NCBI GenBank assembly: GCA_022410635.1 | Contig: JAJVDF010000235.1 | Coordinates: 672,952-736,951 of the forward strand | Direction of reading: 5' to 3' | Source of the DNA: Tretioscincus oriximinensis | Taxonomy: Eukaryota > Chordata > Lepidosauria > Squamata > Gymnophthalmidae | DNA length: 64,000 nucleotides | Shown here: positions 38,301-53,300 of the stretch, piece after piece | Layout: each line of letters begins with the position of its first letter | How positions within the stretch are numbered: the stretch's first letter is position 1 | The notes under the pieces: model-generated | Database searches by the model: none | The model's input: the letters and a program-made list of their open reading frames with translations, nothing else | What the model was told of the DNA's origin: nothing | Translations under genes and position numbers: made by a program

Positions 38301-41300
38301 ACTAGTGGTGCTCTGGCCAGAGCTCAGAGGACAACAGGGGTAGGGTAAGGCTGTAGCTCGAAGCCCTTTCTTAACTGTCAGTGGACCGTTATTCAGTTCT
38401 GCTGACATTAAAGAATGGATTTTACACAGTCAGACCCTTGCTCCGTCCCTTCATCAATTCCACAGGCCACCTCAACAACGACACTAGAATATTATACAGG
38501 GAAAATATAATTACTGTCAGCAAATGCTATGCAGCCCCAATGTTTCACATTAATACGGCGTGTACTAGGTAGCACACAAACTGGTCAGATTTTTAAAGAC
38601 TTGATTGCTATCTTACTTGAGCTGAACAGCACTGCCTTGCATGTGGGTCGCTGGAGTGAGATTGTTCATTTCTTGCAACTGCACTTTTGTGATAACCACT
38701 GTTGGAGCCGATGTCCCGGATCACAAGTTTGACATCGCCATTGCTCCCAGTAATTTTTAAAAAGTAAAACATTCTTGACCCATCAGATAAAAGCAGTTAA
38801 CCAGCTCTGTTGCTTAGTGTGCTTCAGCAGTGTGGAATCAACGAAATGCATATAAGAAAGATTAGTGTTCACCTAATCTGCTCTGTAGGTTTGTGTAGTA
38901 GAGATACTTGCTCCAAACTGAGCTTTGCATGATTCTGCTTTCAGCTGCAGCTGCTAAGAAGCAATTCTCTGTCCTTTGCTTTGAAGAGCAGAAGAGAATG
39001 TTAAATTCTGTCATCTCCGATTATTTTGCTTATATTGCATGCTTATACTTAACTGCACAGATTGCTTTTGGGTCCTTTTTATCATGAACATTATTGTAAG
39101 TGATCAAGGGGATCAAGTTCACAAACTTGAATGCAATTCTGTATAAGAACTGTGGTTGCTGCAATCCAAGTTAAGAAAAAAAAAAGATAAAAGAATTAGA
39201 AACTGCTATTGAAGATGTTATAGACCAGAATTTTATCAGTAAAACAAGAAGCTGTTTTAGCCTAATTTGGCTTTACTGTTTTCATCCGTTAGCTTTCCGC
39301 TTCTGAAAAATTAAATTTTCAATACTACAGTACAGAATTGCATTGTTGGGTTTATGCTGGGAAATGAGGTTCTGCTATTCTGTAATTCTTCAGCGTGTTT
39401 ATTTAAAACAGCATGCTGTGTTTGTTTTTTTCAAACACAATTGCAATGGAGTGTGCCCTGAGTATTTAAAAAAACAATATCCTTTTTCGTGTCTATTAAA
39501 ATATAGGTTATCATATGTGCAAGTCACTGACATAATACCTAAGAAAAAGCTTTCATGCATGTTTGCAGTGTCCTTAATTTATAAATATAATTTATATCAT
39601 TTCTTTAGAGTTTTCACCCGGGCCTGCTATTTCACATTTCCCTNTTGTTCCATCTGCTGCTAAGGGTTACAGTAGAAGAGGGTTGCTTCTGCTGGAGGAT
39701 GGAATTGGGGTATGTCAGTATGAACCTTGCCAGCAATCTCACTGAGACCCCCTAGATTATGGAATAGGGTCCTCCAATGCAGACANTCACTGTTTTGACT
39801 GATTTGTTTAATTTATAAATAAATTTGCTATCGAGCCCAATTCAAGGTCCTACTAAAGCCCAACTTTAACCTGTAAGGCCCTAAATAACTTGAGTTCCAA
39901 ATACAGTATTTAAAGGAACACCTACTCCCATATCAACTTGTTCGTGCCTTGGGATCTGCAGAGGAAGCCCTCCTGAGGGTAGGAACCCAGACCAGAACTT
40001 TTTTACTGGCAGCCCTAGACTATGGACTAATCTTCCTCAGGAGGAGTGTTATTCACCATCATTGTATTCATTCAGAAAATCCCTAAAGACCCACCTCTTT
40101 AACCTGACCTTTGGCTGAAAAAAACAGCTCTTCCTTCCCTACTTTCTAGCAAGGTTGTTTTTTAATGTCTTGATTCTGTATTTTTGTGAACCACCCTGAG
40201 ACTTTCAGGTATAGAAATGCAAATAACAATAAAAATNATATATAGGAAAAATTATATATAGCTACTTTAGTTGATAAATCTTTGTAATTTTTAAACTTTA
40301 AGTCTTCCATGCAGTAATCTGCCCTTAATGCCACTGTTGCATTGTAATTTGGTTTGCCATATGAAATGCCATATGTATTTCAAATGGTAATGTCAGTTTT
40401 AGAAAACATTTGCACAGATTGCCTAGCCTATACATCCACTAAAACTACTAAACAGGGATCCAAATCTGAGCTATGCCTATGGCATGTACTTGCTACCGTG
40501 GCAGAATGCATCATTGCCAAGCTGAAAGATCTTGAACCAGGGCATTCAGACACCTTTATATGTCAGCTGAAAGTTTTGGCAACAGCATAAATAACTAAAT
40601 CTATGCTCTCCTAAGTTTAGACCAGAGTTAGGGAACCTAAGGCCCAGGGGCTGGATGTGGCCCGCAGAATCTTTGGTCTGACCTAAGCTCTACGCAGAAC
40701 CATTAGCCTTCCCTGTCAAACTACTATGTGCTCATGGGCACTATTATGTCACAATGGCTGCATGGTTGCCATTACACCTGTGAGATTTTGTGGGCCTGGA
40801 TTAGAGAAAGGAGGTGTGGCCAGGGATGCGAAGGGGGAGAGGTGATAGCTTCAAAGATGCTAAAAAATACCCAAATAGCCNCTGGCAGAAAAAAAGTTCT
40901 CCACCACAGGTTTAGATGAAGACANTGGCCCTGGATAAAAATATAAAGTGTTTTTTNAAAAAACTAACATACAAATATTCCAAGATTTGTTGTTGGTATC
41001 CAACTGTTAAAAATAAGGTTGAAAAAGACATCATTCCAAATAAATTCAAACTTCACTTCAAATAAGTACTTTAAAGCACGTTTTCTGCAATTGCCAGTGT
41101 AAACTAGACTGACCGGATGACCCCTTCGGGAGGGGGGAGTTTGAAAACCCGTTTTTGGGGTGCCTCCCGTTTTTTTCTGAGGAAAAAAAAATTCAAAAAC
41201 AAAAAAAGTTCAAAAAAAAATCTTTTTTTGAAAAAAAATTCCTCAGAAAAAACTGGGAGGCACCCCAAAACAGGTTTTCAAACACACACCGCCAAAAGGG

Positions 41301-44300
41301 GGTCATCTGGCCAGCCTAGCTACTGCAGGCCCCATTTGATGATATCCCCCCTGTTCCTCATTTTAAAGGAAAAATTAGATCCCATTTATCTTGTAAAGTC
41401 AGGGGTTCGAAGTGCAAAAAGGGCCATAGAGACACACAAAAGGATACTGTTTTTTGAAATGCAACAATAAAATTGTGTTAAAAGAAGAATAGAGTTCCAC
41501 ATCGCTGTTTAGTTGGAGTTCTTTTACTTGCAAAACCATGAATAGCATGACGTCGTTATAGCCTGTGATAACTTTTACAGAGAGCACCGCAGTATCTGTT
41601 TGCAAATGACTCCTTACATGATATTGATATAAGATATTTCTATTTTTAAATGTGTCCCAGTTTATTTTTTATTTCAGAAAAGGCTTTGAAACTCGAATAT
41701 GTCTAAGCCTCCGGGAATGTAGCAAGTTGATAAAATCCCAGCCAAACCTTTCCTTCTTGCAGGGAAAAAAAAAAAAGCTGGAATTACTTTTTATGGATAT
41801 TTGTTTTGCAGCTTTCTACATCTTAAGGCACAGAATAGCCAGGATAAGGTGCCAACCCAAAGGTTAGCGCAACATATTTCTTGAAATAATTTTGGCACAA
41901 TCGTTCTTGGAGGCAGGATCTCTGAAATCGCATTTGGTGCATAACTATGATTACAACCCCCCCAAAATAAACATGCATGAAATTGCTGGATTTTAGAGGG
42001 TAACAAACACTTTACAGAGCCATTCAGTAAGTGATGTAGTTCAAACATTACTTTTTTTTCAATTACAAACATTTCACATTTAAATTGTTTAGCTTTTAAG
42101 CAAATATATGCTTAAATGTTCTATATGTTATGTGTATGTCATAATGTTATATGTTGGATGTGGAAATCAGTGTTCAAAATCACCCTAGTTCTTTTTTGTA
42201 TAAAACAATAGTACTGAGCTTTTGATTATTTATCCCAGAATAGTACAGGTACACTTGGGCCCTGTCCCCACTGAGCCTTATTCTGGATTATATCTCGGTA
42301 CAGAGCTTGGTCATCCACATGCCAGTGTAGGCTGTGGCAGGCCCCATTCGGGGCCTGCCATAGCCTACACTAGCATGTAGATGGCACATTCCTATTCTGA
42401 GATATATCCAAGAAGAACGCTCAGTGGGGACGGGGCCTTGGCTGAGCCTGTTCCATACTAGGCCTTAGTCTGTTCCAGTTCCTAAGGAGTCTGTTCTGAG
42501 AGGTCTGCTATCCATATGCCATTCTTGGAATTGGAAGTGGACAGCAAATCCTCCAGAGTTCTTCAGGAAATGGAATAAAGCCTGGTATGGTAAATGAATT
42601 CACTTTGCTCCTGGCTGCCCTTTCTCAGACCCTGGGACCAAAACCCCTGCCCCTCCATTGGAGTACAAAATAACATCCTTGAATGACTTGATGCAGTTTG
42701 GATCTTGTTGGAGATGTTCTTAGTTCCTGCCAATCCTCAGCTTTATAAACTATTGGAAATGTTTTTTACATCCCCAGAGCATTTCAATCTTAGGGTTATT
42801 CTAGTGCACTGCATTGCACTATATTGCTAAAAGAAGTGAATGGGGGTATGAATGAATACTTTTGGCAATATAGTGTACCTTCATCTGTTCACTCAATAGC
42901 ACATCTCTAGGAACAATCTACACAAGGGTTTGGTGTCTCCCTGAAGGGAAAAGGGNCCCCCAGCACTAGAGACTAGCTATCCAGCTGTGCATGCTCAAAG
43001 GGTTTCCAAAGGATTCTCCTCAGAATGCATTCCAACCAACTCCCAAAGGTACTTCTGAGGAGAATATTTGCTTCTATATGAGTGGAAAAGAGGAAGAGGT
43101 GACATGAAACTAGAGGAGAAACTTACTCCTCCGGCGTGCCCTAATAATTCCATGGGTTCACAGAAGGTTCCAGAAACCACTGCTTGTCAGCCTTGTAATT
43201 ATTCCTAGGCTCCTGTCCAATACCTCAGTACTTCAGAGGCTTGTTTGGATGGAGCTTTAGAATAGAAAAGTTATTTGCTCAGTTACTCTGAGGNCATTGC
43301 TTGCTGATGTTTGAAGGACATAGACTGGATTAGATAATCCAAATAGCACTCAATGCACATTTGCATGTAACCCCCCCCCCCCCCAAAAAAAAAAAAAACA
43401 TGTTCTATTGTCAGGCTAAGACCAGCATCTCAAACTAGGCTGACCAGATGACCCCTTTTGGGGGGGATTGAAAACCCAGTTTTGGGGTGCCGTTTGCTTT
43501 TCGCCGATAATTTTTTTTTTCAAAGAAAGATTTTTTTTTGAATTTTTTTAAATTTTTTTTCCCTCAGCAAAAACCGGGAGGCACCCCAAAACTGGGTTTT
43601 CAAACACACACCCCCCCAAAAAAAGGGGTCATCTGGTCAGTCTATCTCAAACCATAAAAGTAGGATGGAATACAAAGAGGAAGCACCGCTGTAAATGAAA
43701 CTAGAAGGGTGTACCATTCAAAAGACACCCCTAGAAACTTAAAAGACCAGCCACAAAAGTCCCAGATCTTTGAACCTCTAGTGTCAGCCTCAGCATCCTT
43801 TNGAGAGATTTACTGCAATCAGGATAGTAAGGACCACCTGACATGCAAATAGTACTTGGCCTGCACTTTTGTTCACCTGATTCAAAACCTGAGCCTGGTT
43901 GTGTGGACATGGTCTAGCCTGTAATTGTGTGAAAACACCCTCTTTCCATCCCCATTTGTCTTTTGCTCTGTTTATTCACTTCTGCATTTTGCCCCTTCCA
44001 AAGCAGGTCAGAACACACAATAAAAATATAGCCACTAAAACATACATTTGAAATAAAATCCCTTCAACTTGTTTCCCTTCCACCTAGCCAGCCTGGCAAG
44101 TCTATGTTTAGGGGAAACCAAGCATCAAAGGCTAGGTGAGGAGATATGTCAGCTGCCCTTCAAAAATGTTATGTTTAGTATTCTCCAGGTCTAGGGAATG
44201 ATCTTTTCATAATTGCATAAATCTGAGAGTAAGGAAACTACAAAAGTATTCTAACTTTGTGATTTATCAAGCAAGGGTAATGATTGCCACATCCCCATGA

Positions 44301-47300
44301 TATTCTCCCAGTATCAAGAGAATATTTTGGGATTAGCAGGCCTGAAAATATATATGTAAGATTGCATGGTAAAATAAATTTATTTTNGTGTAAGATGCCT
44401 TTAAAGGCCCCTTAGAAGAAGTCAAAGTGAGAGTTCCATGGGCACTTTATACTGGAGAATGCACAGAAACAAGTGGTGGGCCCACTGCCTGATGCTTTAT
44501 TGGCCCGAATGGCACAATCAGTAAGGAAATGGTCTTTCATCTGAGAGATCAGGTTCCGAGGTCCTGTGTTGGATGTGGAGTGGGGTGAGCGCCTTCTACT
44601 AGCCTGCAGCTCTAGCCAACCCAGCAACTTGAAAGCAAAAATTGCAAGAATTTGCAACAGACTGCAACTANATAAATGGGAACCACCACAGCGTGGTGGG
44701 GAAGATAGCATGCAAGCCTTCAAGTGAAAAAAACCTTGTAAGCCACTATGACTCCCATTTCTTCTTCTAAATTAGTGAATCGACTAATCCAATAGAGTTT
44801 TTCTTATGTTCTTAAGGAAGGTTGGGAGTAGTGGTTAAAGTGTCAAGAGTCTTATCTGGAAGTCTCCTGGTTTGATTCGGCACTCCTCCACAAAACCTAG
44901 TTTGGGCTAGGCACAGTTATTTAGAGCCCTCTTAGCCCCACCTGCTTCACAAGATGTCTGTTGTGAAGAGAAGAACAGAAGGTTATGTAAGCCGCTTTGA
45001 TTCCCTTCGGGTTGAGAAAAATGGGCTATCAAAACCAGTTCTTTTTCTTCTTAAAGAAGACGGTTATGGAAATAACCTGTGACAGAAATATGATGGGCAG
45101 AATAGGATGATGGAATCCTCCTCATCACTTTTCTGTTTTAAGTCACATGATTCCTTCCTGCCCATTGGATGGTCTTTAATCAAATAATTGTGAACATTAC
45201 AGTTACATACAAACAATAACTATTGATTTCTATGCATTTGCAGCGGTATGTCAACCTGGATGCAAACATGGTGAATGTGTTGGACCGAACAAATGCAGGT
45301 GCAATGCAGGATACACTGGAAAAACTTGCAATCAAGGTAAAAGGATAAATATATACATAATTTGCTTTGTTTAAAGTACACAGTATTTTACTTTGTTGCT
45401 GCTGTCGAAAGTAACTGTGTCATACCAGGGGGTTCTGGATTACAGACCTTATTATTAATTTCTGACTTTGATTCTTTCCTCACCGTTTGAGCTATTCCAG
45501 CTTTGGAACAGAGGCTACAGGCTATTCTGGAGTGGACTAAAAGTGACCGGTTCCCCCAAGCCATCTTGTTCCTTTGCTTTGCTCCTTCAGTACAAACCAA
45601 CTTGCAATTTAACATGCTTTCTTGATGAAGATCAGCGAGTTAAAGTGATCACACTCTCTTGCCCACACTGCATAGGAGGGTACATTAGCTGGTTTGGAAC
45701 TCTTTTAACTGTACATTACATTCTTGGGTTGGAATATCTCAAGATGACTAAAACCCCTATGATTCTGTAAGGATTATGTTGAGATTGCCATAAGTACCAG
45801 CGGTCATTCTGGTTTAGTTAGAACATAAGAAGAGCCATACTGGATCAGGCCAGAGCCCATCTAGTCCAGCATTCAGTGTCACACAGAGGTCCACCAGATG
45901 CACCTGGGCAGTCCGAACAGAGGAAAGCAAAATATGCACCTGTTCATGACTCCCTGCAAATGGCATTTCAGAAGCACTACCTGTTGCTCCAACCCGGAGG
46001 CAGCATCCAGACATCCATCCTAGTACCCATCTATACTCTTGGTATCCAGTCCTGTCTTAAAGCTGTCCAAACTGTTAGCTACCACCACATCTTCAGGAAG
46101 TAAATTCCACAGGCCGATGACCCTCTGGGTGAAAAAACACTTTCCTTTGTCTGTTCTCACTTTTCTGCCCATCAGTTTCAAGGAGTGCCCTTTGGTTCTA
46201 GTGTTGTGTGATAGAGAAAACATTTTTTCTCTATTCACCCTATCCATCCCATGCAAGATTTTGTACACTTCAATTAGATCACCTCTCAAACATCGCCTTT
46301 CGAGGCTGAAGAGGCCCAGATGTTGCAGCCTGACTTCATAAGGGAGGTGCTCCAGACCTTTGATCATTCTTGTTGCCCTTTTCTGCACCTTCTGTAGTTC
46401 AATATTATCCTTCTTGAGATGTGGTGACCAGAATTGAACACAGTATTCCAAATGTGGCCNCACCACGGATTTATAAAGAGGCAAAATAACAGTTGCTGAC
46501 TTGTTTTCGATTCCTTTCCTAATTATCCTCAACATGTCCTTTTTGCTGCTGCTGCACACTGGGTTGACATCTTCATTGAATTCTCCACCAACACCTCAAG
46601 ATCCTTTTCTTGCTCGGTCATAGTTCTGGGATATCAAGGCAACATTCCAAAGCATCAGTGTTATGGGAAATCCAACACTGATGGTGAATTTCTAATAATA
46701 TTGATTCTGTACCTATATCACCTGACTTTTCACTGCTTAGCATTTATTATTGCTNGCAGGTATGTGGGGAAAATAAAGGGAAACAGACAGATGTTTACTA
46801 ACGTCCAGGTACTTTGGAACAGGAACAAAAAAGCATGGAGACAGCAGAAAAATATAAAAAGCTTGAATTGCCTCCTGCTATCTGGCAGGGATGTGATGGA
46901 ATCTAAAAAAGATCTGTTTAGGGGAAACCAAGCACCGAAGGCTAGGTGAAGAGATATATCATCAGCCCCTCAAAAATGTGGGGCTTTTTTTGTGTAAGTG
47001 TATGTTTGTGCAAAAGAGGGGGCTTAACAGCAACTCAAGAAGCCCTCACTGGCTGTGCGATTCGAGCACAATTGCTTCTTGCTAAGAAGAATAAAATAAT
47101 GGAGTACTTACTTGTTAAGTACTTGCTTCCACAGTGTCACAATATTTACTTCCGTTTCTGATTAGTTTGATGGTGTGAAATACCACAAAGAGCACAACTC
47201 TTGTGCAAGTGTGGTGACCATTTGCCCTAAGATGGATCTTGTCACATCTTAGAGACGAACAANAAAGACAAGCTTATTTCTATAGATGATACGGAACAAT

Positions 47301-50300
47301 TGCCGTGTCTACGAAAGGTCTGCTGCCCACTTTTTCTTGTTAATTGCTAAGGTTCTTCAAGGCACCTAGCTAGATATTCTGGACCCAGACTAACCACAGC
47401 TATCTCTTTGAAATGGATTCCTGGAGAAAATGTCCAGATAGGAATGCCCCTGTCTCTATTCTAGAANAACACAAGTTTGGAGTTGTTTTTCTTTGGATAG
47501 CAGTACTGTGGGAATTAAGTGTTCAAATAGCCAGCTGGAAAGAAAGTGAGTGGTGCCAACTTACATTTCTGTCCAAACTCAACCCCTTTCTAGAAGGAAG
47601 GTAGAATTCCTTTTTATTGCTTTTTTTTTTGTACGTACCATAGTGATGAAAACTATGAATGTCTCCACCATTTCCTCCCAGTTGAGAGTAATTCTATTTG
47701 TATTTTTAAAATCAAGCAAAAATCCCTTTGTGACTTGCTTGATCATTCCATGACATTAATTGTGATTTTCTGAGCAATTCTGTGAACACAACTGGGGACT
47801 CGGGGACATTCCAGCTAGAGACGTTCCTTGTACTTGTCTGCTGAAATCCATGGAGAGAGTCTCCAGTGGAACCTCATGTTTGCTTTCTGTCTAATTATTG
47901 TTGTAACAGAAGGCAGACAGACAAACAGACATTGTAGATCAATCAGTTGACCAATCCATCGATCAATAGATAGATATTACAGATAGATAGGTAGCCAGAT
48001 AAATATCTTCCTGTTGTCTATCTATTCTGTCTATCTATTCTATAGATGGATGGATGGATGGATGGATGGATGGACAGATAAGCATATCCACTGAAAATGG
48101 AAGAGGTTGCATATAGGATCCCTGTGATTCTTTTTTGACACCACAAAGCACCTATTTCAGTGACACAAAAAGGCTGCCCTCTGGTTTCTGAGTGTCAAGA
48201 ACCAGCATAGGGACTTGTCTAGCACGCTCATCCCAAAGTTTCATTGTTTCATTCCAGGAGCAATTCATCCCAGTTTTGGACTAGTACAGAATGACCTACC
48301 TCGTATTAAAATAGCAAAAGTTAAGACTAGAAATGGACTCACTCTTCTAAGTGTTCACCTCTGGCCTCTCAGCATTCTGGTACATTTTGGTATGAGAGAT
48401 ATTACATCGTAGGTCCATTCACTTTCAGTTCATAGTTCTAGAGAAAAATGTTTCTGTCTCCAAAGCAGGGTGGAATATAAATCTACAGAGAATTTATGTG
48501 TAAAGTGTGAAGCTGGTTTAAGATTCCCTTGGATCTTAATAAAAACTATGTTTCTTCTTCTTGGTATGCGTTGTTGATCTCTGTCCATATATACAATTAA
48601 GACTGCTGCATCTTCACAGATATTTGTATTATTTTTTCTGGGTCTTTTGACCTTCATTATGGCTTTTTCTCAACTTGTGAAGCTGAGTACCTGTATTCAT
48701 TCTCACATGACTGGCCCAGTGAAGCACCCTTTTTCAGTGCTCCGGAGTATCCTGCAAGAAGTTTACCATGGAGGGGTGAGGAAGATCCTTTGTTATAAAC
48801 GGTGCGTTTCTTGCACCTGCACGGCTTTAAACCTACTGTGAAAACCCTTGCAAGAAAAGATACCAATCTTCTTTTGGCTGTCACAAGAAAGCCCAGTCTG
48901 CATTGTATTTAGCATGCAAAGCAACCAAGTGCTGACACCTGAGGCTGTAACTTTCTTTCCTGGAAATACTTGTCTACAAAACACAGGCTTCATTTGCTCC
49001 TTTGGTTACTTCCTTCTCTAACTTCTCAGGTCACATGGCTGCTTTCCCTAAACTTGCTCGTACCAATAAAGATCAGAACTGAGTACCAGTAATGATTACT
49101 AATTCATTTGTCTGCAATAAATAAAGACTCTTTCCCAATTAGATCTTCCCCAGGAGATTTACCTTTTGTTCACACATAGTCTGGGANAGCAGGTCTCTTA
49201 GACACCTTCTTGGAAAAGTGAAGAAGAGTCCCAAAAGTATAATAATAATGANAATGAGTGATCATAGTACAGGCAAGTGTTCAATTTTTATGTTCATCAA
49301 GATGCCTTAGTGTAGGCATCCTCATACGTTAAATGTGCAAGAATTTCTTCCTCACCTACTCCCGATGTCATTTCCAATTGCAGCTTACAGAAATGCCATC
49401 TTAAATGATATTATTTCTGATTGCAGCTCCTGGGAATGCCATCTTTATTTCTGGCAAGAGACGGGGCCTGAGTTGACCCTGGGGTCTGGAGGGAAGGGAA
49501 CCAATTGGTAAACCCACCACTGCTTTTAGAACTGGAGAACCTATTCTGCTAAATACTTGTTGCCCTAGTGTACCTCTGCTCTTGCTATGCAAATTGATAG
49601 TGGTACTATAAGCAACTTCCCAGGTCCCATTAGCTGATTTTTAAAAATGACTGATTTGCAGAGCCATATCCTGTGTGTTGATTAATGCCCCTGTCAGAAA
49701 CCTTGAAGCTGGGTATGTTTCACCTCAAAGTATGTGAAAAGTGTGCCTGTGCTGGTTTAGGGTTACCACATAAAAACAGGGTAGGAATCTGTACCTTTAA
49801 TGGATATGGAAGAGAGAATTTCTCACCAGTTCATAATGCCTGCAGTACCTGGAGGAGAAAAAAAACTTTCCACATCCATTAAAGCTGCAAACTCCAGTCC
49901 TGGAGCAATGAGGACCGTTAGGAACACAATTAGAGGCTGCATCCAGTTGACTAATAATCTGATTTTTAGGTGTAATTTGCATCATCCATACCTTTGCAAT
50001 ATATTTTGAGTTTTGCTGTTCTGTCAGATCCTGATAAGTGAGGTTTTGTCTGCACATGACACTCTAACATCAGCCATTTGGGTGATTTTCAAGAGGAAGT
50101 ACAATAGTCTCTCCTCCCAAATGCTATTGGATAGTTTGCTGTCAATATCAGATTCCTTGCCTCCCACCCTGCAGGTTCTTGTCAAACTATCCACACATCA
50201 AAGTATTTTTGTAAGAACACTATATAGTAGTTCGATGCCTGTTTTTCCTGATAAACCAATAGCCAGGTAAATCAGCTCTAAATCCCCAAATCAGTTTATA

Positions 50301-53300
50301 TAACAACCTCATGGCAAATGTAATACAAATTCAACTTGCAAGTGAATTATTGACCTTGTCTGGACTCAGCCATAGTCTTAAGGGGCTATAAAAGCTGTTC
50401 AAAAGCTTATATGCACAATCTAGCAGGGCACAAGCATCTTCCTTTCTGAAATGTTTCAAGTGTTCATGTTAATAATTTTTTCTTCTTGCAATGCCACGTC
50501 CGAGCTTAGCGGCTTGTGCTTCTGTATGAGATGGCTGTTTAAAGGGCTGTGATATTTTATCTGCTCTCAATACTTTTTCAAGTATGTAGTAGAGATGGTG
50601 ACATTTTACATTCTCAGGTTCATTTCTTCTTTGTGCATAATTTACTACATGGTTCTGTTCCCACTGAGCCTAATTCTGCATCCTATCTCAGTGGCATAGA
50701 GCAGAAACCCAGGATAGGACTTTCGACAGCCCCCAGACTGTGGAATGCTCTCCCCTTTGATGTGCATCAGTCACCATCCTGTATNCATTCCGAAGACTTC
50801 TGAGGACACATCTCTTTAATCTGGTCCTTGGGTTGAATAAAACAGCTCTCTCCTATGTTCAGGCTTTGTTTTAATATGTTATTCTGTTTTTAATTTTAAT
50901 TGTCCTAAGACATTCACATATATAGAGTGGTACAGAAATTGAAATAAATAGAGAGTTACAATGTTAGTGAGAGGCCTGGAAANCATACCCTATGAAGAAC
51001 AATTAAAGGATCTAGGGATGTTTAGTCTGCAAAAGAGAAGAGTGAGAGGAGACCTGATAGCTGTTTACAAATATCTGAAAGGCTTTCACTGAACAGAGGG
51101 ATCAGCATTGTTCTCATTGGCACATGGAAGGGCTAGAAGCAATGGGATGGAACTGCAAGGAAGTAGATATAGATTAGATATCAGAAAAAAACTTTCTGAC
51201 AGTAAGGGTGATAAACCAGTGGAATAGTTTACCACAGGAGATGGTGAGTTCGCCCTTGCTGGAAGTCGTCAGAGGTTGGGTGTGATCTTTCTGGGGTGAT
51301 TTAGAGAATCCTGCAGGAGGTTGGACACAATGATCCTGGAGGTTCCTTCCAATTCTATAATTGTATGATTCTATGATAAAATAACTAAAAATCTTGGAAT
51401 GGGAGCCTGCCATCTACATGCTAGGGTAGACTATGGCAGACCCCTAATACGACCTGCCATAGTCTATATTGGCATATGAATTACCCAGCTCTGTCCCAAG
51501 ATATAGCCCAGAATGAGGTTTAAGGGGACAAGGCCTAAAAAATATGAATAGCTTCATTTGCCATATTGTTTGAAATAGTGAAGGAAGTCTCCATGTTGGG
51601 AGCATTTAAAANGCTTCTCGTGCCTCCCTGAAAACTGTTTGAAGAACAAGGAAGCAAGGAGGATTATAGAAGGCAATGTGAAAAAATGGAAAACCCTTTG
51701 TAAGTTTTTTGCTGAAATGATACAAACTGCTGTGTTTTATGTTTTTTCCCCCTCCTTCCCTTCTCCTCCAAGAACATTTCAGATGAGCGAGATGTTTAAA
51801 AAGCTCTTGAAAGGACAAACAGATTATAAACACAGCATGTGCCAAATTTCTCATGTCTTTCATTTTCCCTGACTCCAGGGTAGCTGCTAACATTAGCCTG
51901 AACCTATTCAGTTCTAAGCAGTCCTTTCTTGAACAACAACAGATAAAACTTGTTGTAAAGGAAGTTGGTGAGGCTTGGGAGCAAATAAGTTATAAATCAG
52001 AAAGGGTCTGGTTGGAAAACCCATCTCTGCCTGAAAATTGTTGACCTTTTCTCTCACAGCTGCTGCAAATTTGTTCCATTATTGTGNCCACAAAAGTAAT
52101 GAGATATACTGTAACAAGATCACACACAATAGGGCAAAAAGGAAACACTTGCCAATGTATTGTTTTGCCTCATGCTGCCACCTGCTTTCCCTCTGACATG
52201 CAAAGAATAAATCCTGTCCAGGTACCACCTGCTTCAGTGCCCTTTCCATACTGAATCTTATTCTGGGATATATCTTGCAATTCACATGCTAGTGCGGACT
52301 ATGGCAGACCCACATTCTGTGATATATCCCGGAATAAGGCCCAGACCAAAAGGACTATAAATAGAGAGAAAACAGATTTAAAAGAAAACAAAAAACAAAA
52401 TGTTTATTACAATTTATTCATGAATAAATAGATTTATACTCTCTGCATTTTCAATTGTTTCTTCAATTTCTTCTCTGTCCATGTAGAATTCTACTCACAG
52501 AGATAACTGATTTTAGATTAATTGTAATCCACAAAACACAAACTCATGCAAAATCAAACCCAGTATAATGTGAAATGAATTATACAGTGCTGATCTATTC
52601 AATTCCATATTAATTAGCAAGGAAATCTCTTAGTACCTTAGGCCCTGCCCACTAAGTCTTATTCTGGATTATACCTTGGATAGGAGCCAGCCATCAAACA
52701 TGCTAGTGTAGATTATGGCAGGCCCCAAATGAGGTTTGCCATATTCTATCCTGGTATTTGGGTGACCAAATTCTATGCTGAAATAAAACCCAGAACAAGC
52801 CTCCGTTGNGACAGGACCCAAAAAGTGACTAACAAGAAAAAGGTGGTCAGAATGAGTTTTTGTAAACAACTCTAGTTTTTTAGGTGCTGAATTATATTCA
52901 ATTTTATGTGAAGGAACGTTGGCTATACTGTAACTTCTGTCACCCCATTGATCACGAAAAGTGTTCTTACTGCTCAAGACGTGCTCATCTCGAAGCAGCA
53001 TATTCTGTGGAACAAGATGTCNTAAACTGAGCCTTATTCCAGGACTTAGTTTAGAACTTATCTGACATCTGCATGCCAGNGCCCAGTTTTCTCCTAGTTT
53101 GGTCCAGTCTGTTCAGGATTCAACATGGATTAAAATTTTGTGTCTGACANTGGTCCTAAAGAAACTCAAGATTAGAGGTCACTTAAAAAAATAAGTTTCT
53201 GGTCAAATTGTGTCAAATGGACCTTTATCTATATTTATCAAATTCCAGAAATATTGCACTTAAGAATGAGTAAGACCTTGAATTGTGTATATTGTATAAC

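Noticed and set aside
42790..42925. Possible short inverted repeat around GCACTATATTGCTAAAAG
   Set aside because: The arms are short and asymmetrically placed, with no target duplication, so I did not list it as an element.
46020..46559. 179-codon minus-strand open frame as a host gene
   Set aside because: It is a CR1 ORF2 C-terminus. The same protein is encoded by the copy at 55757-56375.
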